DNA of 64,000 bases. Origin: Geitlerinema sp. BBD 1991-9 (GTDB taxonomy: Bacteria; Cyanobacteriota; Cyanobacteriia; Cyanobacteriales; Geitlerinemataceae). Positions 28,460 through 35,926 of the stretch are shown one piece after another. Under the pieces are notes generated by a model. It was not told the origin of the DNA. It made no database searches and saw nothing but the letters and a program-made list of their open reading frames with translations. The stretch lies in assembly GCA_001657325.1 (NCBI GenBank), contig LWRO01000014.1:18155-82154 (forward strand), in the 5' to 3' direction. Both the position numbers and the translations under genes were made by a program. Each line of letters begins with the position of its first letter. Position 1 is the stretch's first letter.

Positions 28460-28685
28460 GGGTAATTTCGGAAAAGCTTTCCCCACCTCAACTGTATCAA
28501 ATTCGATCGAAAGACCGATCTTGTCGAGTCACACCCGTGACAGTTTGCCAACTGTCTCACGAAATCGCATCAAAATCGACCGAGTCGGGAGCGCTAGGGC
28601 AGACGATGGGAGAACTGTGCGATCGAAACAGGAGAACCGTCAAGGATCGATTGTAGACTTGACCCGAAGCCGCAACTGACTTGCC

Positions 28686-30092
28686 ATGAACCCCACCGAC
28701 CTAGCCTTTACACCGGCCCTCGAACAAGCGAAACTCGTGCGCCGTCGTGTTGTGTCGCCCTTAGAACTGACCCAGCTATATCTCGATCGAATCGCTCGAT
28801 CGAACGACCGTCTCGGTTGTTACTTTACCGTCGCTGCCGAACGCGCCCTCGATCGAGCCAAAGCCCAAACCGAACGTCTCGCCCAAACCCGAGAAGCCGA
28901 CCGTTTACCGCCTTTTTTCGGCGTTCCGATCGCCATCAAAGACCTCACCCCCGTTGAAGGCTTACCCTGTACCCGAGGCGCTGCCATACTGCGCGATCGA
29001 ACGGCCACCCAAACCGCCACCGTCGTCGAAAAAATCGATCGAGCGGGATTTATCATCCTCGGCAAAACGGCCACCTCCGAACTCGGCTCGATGCCTTTTA
29101 CCGAACCTCCCGGATTCGCACCCGCCCGTAATCCCTGGAACCTCGACTATACCCCAGGTGGCTCGAGTGGCGGTTCGGCAGCAGCCGTAGCCGCAGGATT
29201 GAGTCCCATCGCCCATGCGTCCGACGGAGGCGGTTCAGTGCGCGGTCCGGCAGCTTGTTGCGGCTTAGTCGGACTAAAGCCCTCCCGAGGACGGATTTCT
29301 CAAGCCCCCGATGGCGAGCATCTAATGGGCATGGCAAGCCCCGGACCTCTGGCACGAACGGTCGCGGATGCAGCAGCGCTATTGGACGTGATGTCGGGCT
29401 ACGTCACCGGCGATCCTTACTGGCTTCCCCATCCCGAAGTCCCCTTTTTAGAGGTCACCGGACAGTCTCCAAAATCCCTGCGCGTGGCTGTGGCTTCAGA
29501 AATTCCCGGTTGGTCGATCGATCGCCAATGTCAGCAAGCCGTTCTCGAAACCGCACAGCATTTAGCGGACTTGGGACATACTCTCGAACCGGGCTGTCCC
29601 GATTTTCGCCCTCTCGTCGAACCGTTTACCCAGGTGTTCGCCGCCTCCGTTGCCTCAACTGGCATTCCCCCAGAAGCACTCAGCCCCGTAAATCGCTGGC
29701 TGATGTCCCAGGTGGGAACAGCAGCAGAGCTGTTGCAGGCGCGGGCGCAACTCCACGGATTTACTCGATCGATCGCCGCCTTTTTCGAGCGATTCGACGT
29801 CTTACTGCTACCCACTTACTTACATCCCACCGTGCGCGTGGGTGAATGGGCGCACCTATCCCCTGAAGAGACACTTCAAGCTGTCGCCAACTGGATCGCC
29901 CCCTGTCCGCCGTTTAACGTCTCCGGACAGCCAGCGATCGCCATTCCTGCGGGTTTGGACGATCGCGGTTTACCCCTCGGCGTGCAGCTCGTCGGCAAAC
30001 CCGCAGACGAAGCCACGATCCTGCAACTAGCCGCACAACTCGAACAAGTCCGTCCGGGGTGTCAGTTTCCCATCGATCGAGCGGTAAGCTAA
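28686..30092 (+). CDS. Amidase, amidase-signature family
   Basis: 468 residues. The Ser-cisSer-Lys triad is visible: Lys85 in [17 protein letters not shown], cis-Ser160 in [17 protein letters not shown] and nucleophile Ser184 in [21 protein letters not shown]. It resembles GatA and other bacterial amidases, but no gatB or gatC is near, so a general amide hydrolase is more likely than the amidotransferase subunit. ATG at 28686. Two small membrane-protein genes follow on the same strand. Confidence 0.9.
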   Translation: MNPTDLAFTPALEQAKLVRRRVVSPLELTQLYLDRIARSNDRLGCYFTVAAERALDRAKAQTERLAQTREADRLPPFFGVPIAIKDLTPVEGLPCTRGAAILRDRTATQTATVVEKIDRAGFIILGKTATSELGSMPFTEPPGFAPARNPWNLDYTPGGSSGGSAAAVAAGLSPIAHASDGGGSVRGPAACCGLVGLKPSRGRISQAPDGEHLMGMASPGPLARTVADAAALLDVMSGYVTGDPYWLPHPEVPFLEVTGQSPKSLRVAVASEIPGWSIDRQCQQAVLETAQHLADLGHTLEPGCPDFRPLVEPFTQVFAASVASTGIPPEALSPVNRWLMSQVGTAAELLQARAQLHGFTRSIAAFFERFDVLLLPTYLHPTVRVGEWAHLSPEETLQAVANWIAPCPPFNVSGQPAIAIPAGLDDRGLPLGVQLVGKPADEATILQLAAQLEQVRPGCQFPIDRAVS

Positions 30093-30123
30093 GAGCGAAG
30101 AACACGACTCGGTCGAAAACCGT

Positions 30124-30333
30124 ATGAACACTAAAAAAATTGGCTTTTGGGCTGTTGTTTTGCTTGTCGCCTTATTTATCATTGATGGCGATCGCTGGGA
30201 GTTTTTACCGAGATCGATGAGAAATGCCAGCTATAACAGCCGCACGTTTCTCGTCGATCTGTGGCCCGACTGGTTGAAGCCCAAAAACCGCAACCAACAG
30301 CGCGAGCAAGAAATCGAACAACTAGAACGATAA
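30124..30333 (+). CDS. Small single-pass membrane protein
   Basis: 69 residues: one N-terminal membrane helix (IGFWAVVLLVALFIID) and a hydrophilic, charged tail ending EIEQLER. I do not recognise a family. It sits 31 bases after the amidase and 19 before the LapA-like gene in the same direction, which supports it as real. Confidence 0.6.
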   Translation: MNTKKIGFWAVVLLVALFIIDGDRWEFLPRSMRNASYNSRTFLVDLWPDWLKPKNRNQQREQEIEQLER

Positions 30334-30352
30334 AATCGAGAGACTCAAACCC

Positions 30353-30592
30353 ATGAATCCCTCGACTTCTCAAACACCTGCTATGAAACGCCTACCGTTC
30401 GCTATCACATCTACAATCGCCGCGTTATGGATCGTTGCCATCGCAACCATTGCCGTTCAAAATGCAACTCCCGTATCGCTGCGATTCTTAAGTTGGACTT
30501 CTATTGAAATTCCCTTCGGCATTGTCTTGGCTTTTGCTGCCGCTGTCGGACTCGTCAGCGGCTCGATCTCGATTTTTACGACCTCAAAGTGA
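30353..30592 (+). CDS. LapA/DUF1049-like membrane protein
   Basis: 79 residues with two hydrophobic helices (TIAALWIVAIATIAVQNATPVSLRFLSW and IPFGIVLAFAAAVGLVSG). The pattern VQN..PVSLRFL..S.EIP.G.VL is that of the DUF1049/LapA domain. Its last 9 bases overlap the end of the converging HTH gene. The molecular role in cyanobacteria is unclear. Confidence 0.75.
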   Translation: MNPSTSQTPAMKRLPFAITSTIAALWIVAIATIAVQNATPVSLRFLSWTSIEIPFGIVLAFAAAVGLVSGSISIFTTSK

Positions 30593-31441
30593 ATACACGT
30601 GACCGTCGAAAAAGATTCGTGTAATCCCCTTGGCTTGCAAGTGCTGTCCGACTTTGTTCAACACCCCACTATCGGGAAGTTTCATGACTCGCTGGCTGCG
30701 GTTGGCAAACCGGCGCGCCACGCGGTGGTTGTCGAAAACGGGTAGTGTTTTCGCCGATACCTCCTCAGCCGGAATGGGGCCGAGATCGTCGAACTCTTTC
30801 AACGGCCGTGCGATCAACTCCGACGCACGATCGACCACGAGATAACAGGTTTTGGGCAACGTCGCATCGGCGAGGGGGGAAATTTGGAGGCGAGGAACGA
30901 GACTCGAACGCTCGGACTTTTCACTCTCGCGATCGGAACGCGCGTCTTTTAGGATCGAGGTGGAAGATAGCTCCGAAGATCGTTCGCTCGCGAGAACCGG
31001 TCGAGGGATCGGCGTGGGAGTGGGAGCCGGTGTGGGAGTCGGTGTCAGAGCTGGTGTTGGCGCTGGCGTTGGCGTCAAAGTCGGAGGCGGGGTCGGCAGT
31101 AGGGTGGGTTCGATGTCAACGTCTTCCTCTTCTCGAACGGTCGATCGTTTGCGCCGCCGCCGTCTTGGGGGAAGTTCGACATCGAGCGTTAACTGCTGTT
31201 CGTCCGCCTCTTGAGGCTCTGACTCCTGGGGAACCGGTGGCAAAACTTTCGCTCAAGTTGCCCGTTTTTGTCGGATCAGCCGATCGTATTCCTCGGGGGC
31301 AAAGCTACTTTTGAGTAGGCGGCTGATCGTTGAGTTACTGACGTTATACCGCGCCGCTAGTGTAGACGTGGTTTCTCCAGGTTGTCGGTACCGATCGAGG
31401 ATCTCCTTTTTGTCAGCATCAGATAGTTTTCTTGCACTCAT
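30584..31441 (-). pseudogene. HTH-domain protein gene with in-frame TGA at codon 63
   Basis: ATG at 31441 opens MSARKLSDADKKEILDRYRQ, a helix-turn-helix region (TLAARYNVSNSTISRLLKSS) ending at TGA 31255-31253. The same frame then continues without a shift to 30584: a basic stretch (PPRRRRRKRS), a long Pro/Thr repeat tract and a conserved-looking end (CYLVVDRASELIARPLKEFDDLGPI, LPVFDNHRVARRF, LQAKGITRIFFDGHVYSL). From memory, cyanobacterial homologs are single proteins with this HTH and this tail. The downstream part has only a weak TTG start. It is either a nonsense mutation, a sequencing error or readthrough. In total it has 286 codons, counting both stops. Confidence 0.7.
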
Positions 31442-31616
31442 TCCGTTTTTACAGTGAGCAGTGAGTAGCGGCGTTGCAGACAACACCTATACACGTTGAA
31501 AATCAGTCTTGGGAGCCTGTTTTCAAGTGGGTCTCTCATTCCCTCGCCATCCGGTCGTCTCCTCATGCGGCGATCCCATTCGAGATCGGTAGACGAGGGA
31601 AGAGAATCGATCGCAC

Positions 31617-32570
31617 TTACGAAGAAGAACCACGACGACGGCGGCTGCTGCGAGAAACCGATCTCGTAGACACGTCATATTCGAGAAGCGCTCCGATGGC
31701 GAAAAATACGCCTGTAAACGTAAAAAACACCTCGAGCAAATCGCCGCTCTCGTAGTTGACGATATTTTTATCCGCGTACTTAAACCACATATCGGCAATG
31801 TACAGCGAGAACGCTGCCGCCGCGATCATGCGCCAGGATTGTGAGAAGCGCCCGCCCCAAAATGCCAGTAGCAATAGCGTCGCGATAATGAGCAGCAGAA
31901 CGTCCAACACGACGTACAGTAGGTTGAGCGGTGCCGCTAGCGGTTCGAGTTGTCCTTCGAGTCCGAGAACCCAACCCGGTGCCGGACGAGCGGTCTGAAC
32001 GATCTCTCCAGCTTCTGCTACCCCCTCGAGCGCATCGAAACCAAACTCAAAAGGATAGGACAGCCACGCGGCAAAAGCAATCCCCCCAATGGCAATCGCG
32101 ACCGTTACGCCCCATTGCCACAGTTCGAGGTTTAATCGTCTCGATCGAACAGCGAGAATCATCCCCACTGCCAAACACAGATAGCTCACGACGTAAAATA
32201 AATCGCCAGGAGAGACCGCTGGGTCTAATTCCCAGTACAACTCCCACCAACTGAAGAAGAGGTTGCCCACGAAATAGGACAGCAAGCCCAATCCCATGCC
32301 CAACCACACGTTACGACCGCTGACGATTTGGTTGCTGAAGCCATTCCGAAGACAGAGCGTGCCGGCAAACAGAAAAGCGACTTGTTCCAACAACAGCGTC
32401 CCGATTCCGTACCAAAACGGCCGTCCTTCGCCGGGAAGCGTAACGCTGAACAGTAAGAAGAACAACAGCGCCACAACCCCCCACATGACCGCCGTGAGGA
32501 CTAAGGCTGGGGTAGATAACAACGACTTGAAGCCGTCGGCTTTTGAAGGTTTTTCGGAAGTAGTGCTCAT
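31617..32570 (-). CDS. Conserved membrane protein of unknown function
   Basis: 317 residues with about eight hydrophobic helices (VLTAVMWGVVALLFFLLFSV, LLEQVAFLFAGTLCL, VWLGMGLGLLSYFVGNLFFSWWELYW, GDLFYVVSYLCLAVGMIL). It has an acidic external loop and a Ser/Arg-rich end (SRSSRRRRGSSS). It resembles hypothetical membrane proteins of other cyanobacteria, but I cannot assign a function. ATG at 32570. It is a single gene. Confidence 0.8.
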   Translation of the reverse strand: MSTTSEKPSKADGFKSLLSTPALVLTAVMWGVVALLFFLLFSVTLPGEGRPFWYGIGTLLLEQVAFLFAGTLCLRNGFSNQIVSGRNVWLGMGLGLLSYFVGNLFFSWWELYWELDPAVSPGDLFYVVSYLCLAVGMILAVRSRRLNLELWQWGVTVAIAIGGIAFAAWLSYPFEFGFDALEGVAEAGEIVQTARPAPGWVLGLEGQLEPLAAPLNLLYVVLDVLLLIIATLLLLAFWGGRFSQSWRMIAAAAFSLYIADMWFKYADKNIVNYESGDLLEVFFTFTGVFFAIGALLEYDVSTRSVSRSSRRRRGSSS

Positions 32571-32711
32571 AAGAACGTTTCGAGGCTAACGACGAATAAC
32601 GAGAAGCGTGCGGGTCGCTCCAAAATTCGATCGACGACCGCCCGAGAAACTTCTCTGTTCAATTTTCCCATCCCCCGTATTACGACATCTCAAACCCTAT
32701 CGATTTTCGCG

Positions 32712-33386
32712 TCAAGTGGTCGCCCACATTTGACCGAGTGGGGATTGGTTCATCCAGTCGATAAACTGTTCCCGTTCCCCATCCGGTAAATCTTGCAAGG
32801 CATCGATGGCGCGTTCGACAAAGTTCGGATTGCCGAAATACTCTTTGCCCAGACGATAGAGTTCTTGCAGGAGCGTATTGAGGTGATGTTCCTGCCACGG
32901 CGGCACCTGTTGTGAGCCTTCGAGGGGATCGCGTTCGAGCAAATCGAGGATTTCTTGGGGCGACGTGGCTTGAGGAAACTTCCACTGCTGGAAGACTTTG
33001 GCAATTTCTTTCTCGAACGCTCCCGCTTGCCGGTTACCCAACAAATCTTCGATGTCGAAATATACGGCTTGCAGTAACAGCAGCGAAGCTTGCGTGAAAA
33101 ACGGCACGGCAGCGGCACCGCTGGCCGCCGGATCTTCGCCGATTTGTTCGAGTCGAACTTTTCCCCAAACGCTATATCGATCGGGTTCTTCGAGTAGAAC
33201 GCAGGCTTTCCCTCGGTTGTCAGTTAAATCTCGCCAAAACGCTCTTGCTTCCTCAGCTTGGTTCGCGTTGAACACGCTAATCAAGCGGAACGTCTGACCC
33301 TGATACTTGAGGACGGGAACTTGCTGACCTGTTTTGGGGTGCTGGATACCGGTAATTTCAACATCCTGCCTTTTTAAAATAAACAT
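32712..33386 (-). CDS. Conserved cyanobacterial protein of unknown function
   Basis: 224 residues from the ATG at 33386; an upstream in-frame start at 33560 adds a low-complexity segment unlike protein. It begins MFILKRQDVEITGIQHPKTGQQVPVLKYQGQTFRLI, includes ARAFWRDLTDNRGKACVLLEEPDRYSVWGKV and ends with a helical region (LQDLPDGEREQFIDWMNQSP). There is no signal or membrane segment. The whole length looks conserved; no function can be given. Confidence 0.8.
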   Translation of the reverse strand: MFILKRQDVEITGIQHPKTGQQVPVLKYQGQTFRLISVFNANQAEEARAFWRDLTDNRGKACVLLEEPDRYSVWGKVRLEQIGEDPAASGAAAVPFFTQASLLLLQAVYFDIEDLLGNRQAGAFEKEIAKVFQQWKFPQATSPQEILDLLERDPLEGSQQVPPWQEHHLNTLLQELYRLGKEYFGNPNFVERAIDALQDLPDGEREQFIDWMNQSPLGQMWATT

Positions 33387-33989
33387 GACACTGCCAATTG
33401 ACTCCGAGCGGGGCCGATGGATGGTGCGGTGTACGACAGGTAAAGCGTCGTAAGAAGCTCTCGGCGACTGAAAAATGCCGAGATGGCAGGATACTATTAC
33501 GCTCGATCGTCTGGGGTTAAGACAACCGAACGGGCAAGCTGTCCGTGCCCTGACTCTCACTTTATCTCATACCACTGTCCGATCGTTCAGTTGCTCTTTT
33601 CTCTCGGCAAATTGAAGATTTGACCCGAGAGAGTCCTGCACTGAAGGGCGACTGCAAAGGGTCGGGCGACCCCAAAGGTTTGCCTCGACTTGTTTGCTGT
33701 TTCACAGACTGTGTGTCTGGGTAAACTGACCGCCCCGACCGGACAGTTGCCACCACAGCAACGTTCCCGTCAGCCCGTCTCCACAGGTTGTTCCTTCACC
33801 GCCTGCGCGACGGCTGCAATGCGTTTATTGTACATCTAGGGGTGCGAATTCATCTGGCCGCCCGAAGCGATCGAGGATCGTGAGAGTCCTTGTCCTCGAT
33901 CGAGACTTGCCAGACGATCTCATTTTCCGATATAATGAAGGTTGGGCTACAATCATTTTTCCCCAAAACTGGCGGCTAAGCGCTCAGTT
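33387..33989. other. GC-rich non-coding region with strong hairpins
   Basis: No credible ORF. TCTCTCGG-CAAAT at 33600-33612 pairs with ATTTG-CCGAGAGA at 33618-33632. CAGAC/GTCTG and GGTCG/CGACC stems follow. On the minus strand TACAAT at 33832-33827 could be a -10 box for a transcript of about 200 bases running toward 33600. CGATCGAGGA (33868-33877) pairs with TCCTCGATCG (33893-33902). I looked for RNase P, tmRNA and SRP motifs and did not find them. A non-coding RNA or long leader is possible. Confidence 0.3.
33907..33936 (+). promoter_or_regulatory. Sigma70-type promoter of tRNA-Arg
   Basis: TTGCCA at 33907-33912 and TATAAT at 33931-33936 are separated by 18 bases. The tRNA begins 54 bases after the -10 box. 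Confidence 0.65.
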
Positions 33990-34063
33990 GGGTGCGTAAC
34001 TCAGGTGGATAGAGTAGCTGCCTTCTAAGCAGCGAGCCGTAGGTTCGAGTCCTACCGCACCCG
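33990..34063 (+). tRNA. trnR: tRNA-Arg (anticodon TCT)
   Basis: The acceptor strand GGGTGCG pairs with CGCACCC. The D arm includes AACTCAGGTGGATAGAGT. The anticodon stem GCTGC/GCAGC encloses the loop CTTCTAA with anticodon TCT, and the T arm carries GGTTCGAGTCC. The discriminator base is G and CCA is not encoded. An IS605-type element begins a few bases downstream. Confidence 0.96.
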
Positions 34064-34161
34064 TTTTCCCAACTAAATGTCGGCAGGGGTCGCCCACTAG
34101 ACCTGACAAGGTTAGTGGGTGGGGAATTCCGACCCACAAATAAATCGAGCGTAGCGAGTCC

Positions 34162-34578
34162 TTATTTTGTTGTACGAGGCGCTTCCTGTTGTTTAACGTA
34201 TTCCTTGAGTTGTTCGACCGTTACGCCACCGCAACTAGCCACAAAATAGGAACCCGTCCAGAAGACCGGCTGGCGAGACAGTTGGCTAAGTTTCTCTGCA
34301 AAATCTTTGCGAATTAACCGACTAGAAACCGTTTTTAAATTGGCAATAAATTTGCTTAGCTGTATCTGGGGATGGTAGCGAATCAACAAATGTACGTGGT
34401 CGGACTCCCCGTTAAACTCAACTAGGCTAACCTCCCATTTCTGACAGGTCTCGTTGAAGATTTCGTGCAGGCGATCGTGAATTTTCTTGTCAATGACCTT
34501 CCGGCGGTACTTCGTCACGAAAACAATGTGGGCGGTAAGTGCGTAAACAGACCTAAAACCTTTATTATAAAGAGTCAA
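34162..34578 (-). CDS. tnpA: IS200/IS605 family transposase TnpA (HUH/Y1)
   Basis: 138 residues, full length. It shows HIVFVTKYRRKVI, the HUH motif in SDHVHLLIRYHPQ and a C-terminal helix with the nucleophile tyrosine region (VTVEQLKEYVKQQ). VFWTGSYFVASCGGV is also typical. It excises and inserts the element as single-stranded DNA. It appears intact. It starts 32 bases from tnpB in the opposite direction, so the promoters share that short gap. Confidence 0.95.
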   Translation of the reverse strand: MTLYNKGFRSVYALTAHIVFVTKYRRKVIDKKIHDRLHEIFNETCQKWEVSLVEFNGESDHVHLLIRYHPQIQLSKFIANLKTVSSRLIRKDFAEKLSQLSRQPVFWTGSYFVASCGGVTVEQLKEYVKQQEAPRTTK

Positions 34579-34610
34579 AATGCAAAGCGGTAAACTGTAA
34601 AATAGTTATT

Positions 34611-35870
34611 ATGATTCTAACTTACTGCTACCGAATTAAGCCGAGCGCCGAGCAAGAAGTGGTGATGTTGCACACCTTAGAGTGGCTCCGTCGCCACTGG
34701 AATTACGCTCTGGGTCAACGTTTGGATTGGCTGCGACGCACTCGTTGCCGAATCGATCGGTGCAGTTTGGTTTCTGAGCCGATTGGCGACATCTCCGAAC
34801 GAGTCACCTACTATACTCAACAATCGGCACTCAAGGAAACGAAGCAACTATTTCCAGAGTACAAAACTATCTGGGCAGAGGCGCAGCAAGTTAACCTTCA
34901 GCGCTTAAACAGAGCCTGGGAAAGATGGTTGGTTCCCGATCGATCGGGAAAACGCGGTGGCAGACCTCGGTTCAAAAAGCCAGGAGAGTTACGCTCGTTT
35001 GTTTATCCGCGCATCAACTGTCCGAAGGCGGGCGCTCACCTCAAAGAGGGGATCTTAAAACTCTCAAAAATTGGCGGGATGCGTGTGATTCTGCATCGCC
35101 CGCTTCCCAATGGCTTTAAGCTTAAAACTTGTACCATCGTCCACAAGGCAGATGGTTGGTATTGTTGCATTTCGATGGAGGATAAAACCGTTCCCGACCC
35201 GTTGCCGTTAGATGAGGTGAAGTCTCCCATCGGCGTGGATGTGGGGTTAAAAGAATTTTTAACAACATCAATGGGGGAGACGGTTCCCAGACAACAAACC
35301 TATCGCAAAGCACAACGCCATCTCGCTCGACAACAACAAAAGCTCGCTCGACAACAAAAAGGATCGAAAAATGCTGAGAAACAGAAGAATCGCATCGCTC
35401 GGGTTCATCAACGCCTCGGACGAATCCGTAAAGACTTTCACTACAATACAGCCCATCACCTGGTTAAAAACCATGACTTCATCGCCGTAGAAGACTTAAA
35501 CATCAAGGGACTGGCTCGCACTCGATTGAGTAAATCGGTCTTAGATGCGGCTTGGGGACAGTTCATTACCATTTTGGATGCAGTGGCGGTCAAATGCGGC
35601 ATCCGAGTGGTAAAGGTAACGCCTCACGGTACATCTGTAGACTGCTCGAATTGTGGTGCGAAGGTTCCGAAAACCCTATCGATCCGGCTACATCAATGCC
35701 ATCGATGCGGTCTAGAAATGGATAGGGATGAAAACGCAGCGCTCAACATTTTAATGAGAGCCTTAAACGCGGTAGGACTCATCGTGTCTGCCTGTGGAGG
35801 TCAAGAGAATACTCAACCGTTGAAGCAGGAAGCTGAGTGTTGGAGTGGAGTGCAATTATCTCTGTTTTAA
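34611..35870 (+). CDS. tnpB: RNA-guided endonuclease TnpB (IS605 OrfB)
   Basis: 419 residues. The N-terminal helix-turn-helix domain (MILTYCYRIKPSAEQ, LEWLRRHWNYAL) is followed by a RuvC-like nuclease. The three acidic residues are present in GVDVGLKEF, AVEDLNIKGL and DRDENAALNI. The zinc finger has CSNCGAK and CHRCGLE. It should use an RNA made from the right end of the element to cut target DNA and so maintain the element. All catalytic motifs are intact. ATG at 34611. Confidence 0.95.
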   Translation: MILTYCYRIKPSAEQEVVMLHTLEWLRRHWNYALGQRLDWLRRTRCRIDRCSLVSEPIGDISERVTYYTQQSALKETKQLFPEYKTIWAEAQQVNLQRLNRAWERWLVPDRSGKRGGRPRFKKPGELRSFVYPRINCPKAGAHLKEGILKLSKIGGMRVILHRPLPNGFKLKTCTIVHKADGWYCCISMEDKTVPDPLPLDEVKSPIGVDVGLKEFLTTSMGETVPRQQTYRKAQRHLARQQQKLARQQKGSKNAEKQKNRIARVHQRLGRIRKDFHYNTAHHLVKNHDFIAVEDLNIKGLARTRLSKSVLDAAWGQFITILDAVAVKCGIRVVKVTPHGTSVDCSNCGAKVPKTLSIRLHQCHRCGLEMDRDENAALNILMRALNAVGLIVSACGGQENTQPLKQEAECWSGVQLSLF

Positions 35871-35917
35871 CCTTAGAAGCTCCCGTTATAGCGACAGCTT
35901 AACGGGGGAGAACGTCA
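35871..35917 (+). ncRNA. Right-end hairpin, likely scaffold of the TnpB guide RNA
   Basis: Directly after the tnpB stop, CTCCCGTTA and TAACGGGGGAG form the right-end stem. In characterised TnpB systems the guide RNA ends at this boundary, and the flanking host DNA (here starting about AGCAAGATCTACC) serves as guide. Boundary and transcription are inferred. Confidence 0.4.
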
Positions 35918-35926
35918 CAGCAAGAT

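Larger units (their letters stand above)
34074..35917. mobile_element. IS200/IS605 family insertion sequence, complete-looking
   Basis: Divergent tnpA (minus) and tnpB (plus) between two hairpin ends. The left end has CCCACTA/TAGTGGG near 34095-34122. The right end has CCCGTTA (35882-35888) with TAACGGG (35900-35906), followed by GGGAGAACGTCAC. The exact cleavage points are my estimate. There are no terminal inverted repeats, as expected for the HUH single-strand mechanism. It lies between tRNA-Arg and the 3' end of a histidine kinase gene. Confidence 0.8.

Noticed and set aside
33600..33800. Possible RNase P RNA, tmRNA or SRP RNA
   Set aside because: The conserved cores (such as GAGGAAAGTCC of RNase P and the tRNA-like ends of tmRNA) are absent, so only an unnamed structured region is reported.
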